Below, piece by piece: positions 62,932 through 64,000 of a stretch of DNA of 64,000 nucleotides. The notes under the pieces are model-generated. The model did no database searches. It had not been told where the DNA came from and was given only the letters and a program-made list of their open reading frames with translations. How positions within the stretch are numbered: position 1 is the first letter of the stretch; every line of letters starts with the position of its first letter. The translations under genes and the position numbers were made by a program. The stretch lies in the NCBI RefSeq assembly GCF_003947415.1, contig NZ_QHKL01000003.1, positions 1,207,537 through 1,271,536 of the forward strand. The letters are read 5' to 3'. The stretch is from Amycolatopsis sp. WAC 01376 (lineage in GTDB: Bacteria > Actinomycetota > Actinomycetes > Mycobacteriales > Pseudonocardiaceae).

Positions 62932-63518
62932 CGACTGAGCCTCCCAAATACATGACACAACAGCTGACCCGTCCCGCCGGATCCCGCGCGGGACAGTCTC
63001 CTGGACCTGTCTAACAGCCTGCCTCTTACCGGTCGGTACGAGAATGTCGTCGGTGGCGCATGCCGAGGGCCGGGTCTTGTAGGAACCCGCCAAAAAGTGG
63101 CCTGGAACACCTCGCCGAGGGGCCGGATGACGTCATGAAGTGGACAACTGGGGGTTCGGCTTGGTAGCCGGGTTCGCGAGGTGTCATCCGGTGTTCACGC
63201 CGGTTTCATCGGGTGGGTTCTCGTTGCTTGGCCGGTTGGGGATGGTGGCCGGTTTTCGGCGACGGCTGGGGGTGATGGCGGTTCCGGGGTCGGGCAGTGG
63301 CTGCCGTCGGGGTGGGGGCGGTGGTGGGGGAGAGAGTCGTTGTCGTTTTCTGGCGACGGCCAGGAAGGTCGCCGGATCGAGGAAGGGCGCGGAGGCGGTT
63401 GTGGGCCATCGTGGTTGGACTCGGGTGAGGGCACGTCCGGCCAAGGGGCGGTGGTTCCTCAGGTCGAAGGGCGCGGCGGCGGTGCGGGAGACAGCCGTTG
63501 CCGTTTTCCGGCGATGGT
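62932..63518. other. Intergenic region with a degenerate G-rich duplication
   Basis: 62932-63140 is upstream/promoter DNA of the carboxylase gene. 63140-63518 is strongly G-rich and contains a degenerate duplication: a segment near 63340-63400 (CGTTGTCGTTTTCTGGCGAC, then CGAGGAAGGGCGCGGAGGCG) resembles one near 63460-63520 (CGTTGCCGTTTTCCGGCGAT, preceded by TCGAAGGGCGCGGCGGCG). No convincing gene was found. The minus-strand reading is proline-rich, as in the tails of DUF222/HNH proteins, so it may be degraded 3' sequence of such a gene. Confidence 0.5.
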
Positions 63519-64000
63519 TCAGAACGGTGGTGGTTCGGTGGCCACCCGGGGTTCGTGCAGGGGTGGTGGTGAGCTGTCGTAGCTCTGTCCCGTCGGTGTG
63601 GTGACTGTGAGAGTGCCGTCTGGGGCGAGCGAGTAGACCCAGCCGGGTTCGTCTTTGAGCCTATGGTCCCGCCGACACAGGTCGATCAACTCGTCGGCGT
63701 TGGTGTGGCCGCCGAATTGCCACGGCACCACATGGTCAAGGTCGCAGGCCTGCGCGGGACGGTGGCAGCCGGGTCTTCGGCACTCACGATCCCGCACCCG
63801 CACGAACTCGCCCACCCCCGCCGTGGGCCGATAGCGGTCCCGGCCCAAATCCAGCACCTGCCCTGAGAGCGGATCGGTGATGATCCGCCGCAACACCGTA
63901 TCCGGCCCACCCGCGATCTCCCGCGCCAACGACGCCGGGATACACCCATGCCCGGCCAGCTCCGCCGGGTCCTCGTTCGCGCCGAGATAGGTCGCCAAAT
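63519..64000 (-). CDS. HNH endonuclease (DUF222/13E12-type), partial
   Basis: The C-terminal ~160 residues of a DUF222/HNH protein whose 5' end lies beyond the right edge. The HNH core is RDRECRRPGCHRPAQACDLDHVVPW ... NADELIDLCRRDHRLK: CxxC-type cysteines plus the DLDH and HRLKD histidines. These repeats (mycobacterial 13E12 type) are frequent in actinobacteria and usually mobile or multi-copy. The tail is proline-rich (SSPPPLHEPRVATEPPP). The reading frame continues open to base 64000. Confidence 0.85.
   Translation of the reverse strand, partial: LATYLGANEDPAELAGHGCIPASLAREIAGGPDTVLRRIITDPLSGQVLDLGRDRYRPTAGVGEFVRVRDRECRRPGCHRPAQACDLDHVVPWQFGGHTNADELIDLCRRDHRLKDEPGWVYSLAPDGTLTVTTPTGQSYDSSPPPLHEPRVATEPPPF

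Noticed and set aside
63140..63604. Plus-strand open frames near the right end
   Set aside because: They lack a ribosome-binding site and have repetitive Gly/Arg/Val content, and one overlaps the HNH gene in antisense. Treated as noncoding.

Overview
The window is high-GC actinobacterial DNA. GTG and TTG starts are frequent, operon genes are tightly stacked with ATGA/GTGA overlaps, and regulatory families are of actinomycete type (ECF42 with DGPF, MocR, LuxR-AAA). Gene content and codon use suit Pseudonocardiaceae, most likely an Amycolatopsis-like chromosome. This is inferred from gene content only, because there is no rRNA or other marker in the window. No rRNA, tRNA, CRISPR array, transposase, integrase or complete prophage was seen.

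Layout. 1-4077: hairpin-rich repeat DNA, then a four-gene minus-strand operon encoding an XRE/alpha-alpha-toroid protein, a cupin, a dCTP deaminase-like enzyme and a ThiL/AIR-synthase-like kinase. 4441-5429: a zinc-finger protein and a membrane protein that resembles the N-terminal half of actinomycete FtsK-like transfer proteins. 5323-8496: methyltransferase, ECF42 sigma factor, DGPF/YCII protein and a DUF998 membrane protein. 8731-15063: secreted M14 carboxypeptidase, DnaJ-TM-NERD protein, hydrolase, membrane protein and lipoprotein. 15279-20113: amino-acid permease, ROK kinase, FMN reductase and a DrrAB-type ABC exporter. 20142-26854: large AAA/TPR regulator, P450, AlkB-like repair enzyme behind a LexA box, hydrolase and ASCH/winged-helix protein. 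26990-36398: secreted lyase-like protein, RluA-type pseudouridine synthase, OhrR, YceI, LuxR-AAA regulator, type II thioesterase and an F420-type oxidoreductase. 36672-43024: DHA2 efflux pump, DUF1015 protein, LigC plus PolDom (NHEJ-type pair) and a CobW GTPase. 43457-47835: bacterial nitric oxide synthase with a flavodoxin, DUF1905 pair and sialidase. 48025-54896: Crp regulator, MocR/EamA pair, MFS pump, YeiH exporter with LysR. 55051-64000: cytochrome oxidase subunit I, BFN nuclease, an 1829-residue eukaryote-like fused acyl-CoA carboxylase, and the 3' end of an HNH endonuclease gene.

The most striking non-coding signal is a family of long, near-perfect hairpins (about 17-28 bp stems) in most convergent gene junctions that have more than a few dozen bases to spare, plus one between co-directional genes. 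They are built from a few shared modules (GTGAAGG/CCTTCAC arms, GTACATGAAGGACC arms, CTCCTTCACTACC arms) and lie among short dispersed elements (GAGTGGCGATTCGGGTTC, TAGGTACCTAAG) that have been duplicated, inverted and shuffled between loci. A second genome-style signal is the palindrome GTCCACWGTGGAC inside coding regions, made with otherwise rare Thr codons.

The most promising candidate for an undescribed gene system is the operon at 395-4077. It combines a DNA-binding toroid protein with nucleotide-handling enzymes under what looks like its own CCTACAT operator array.
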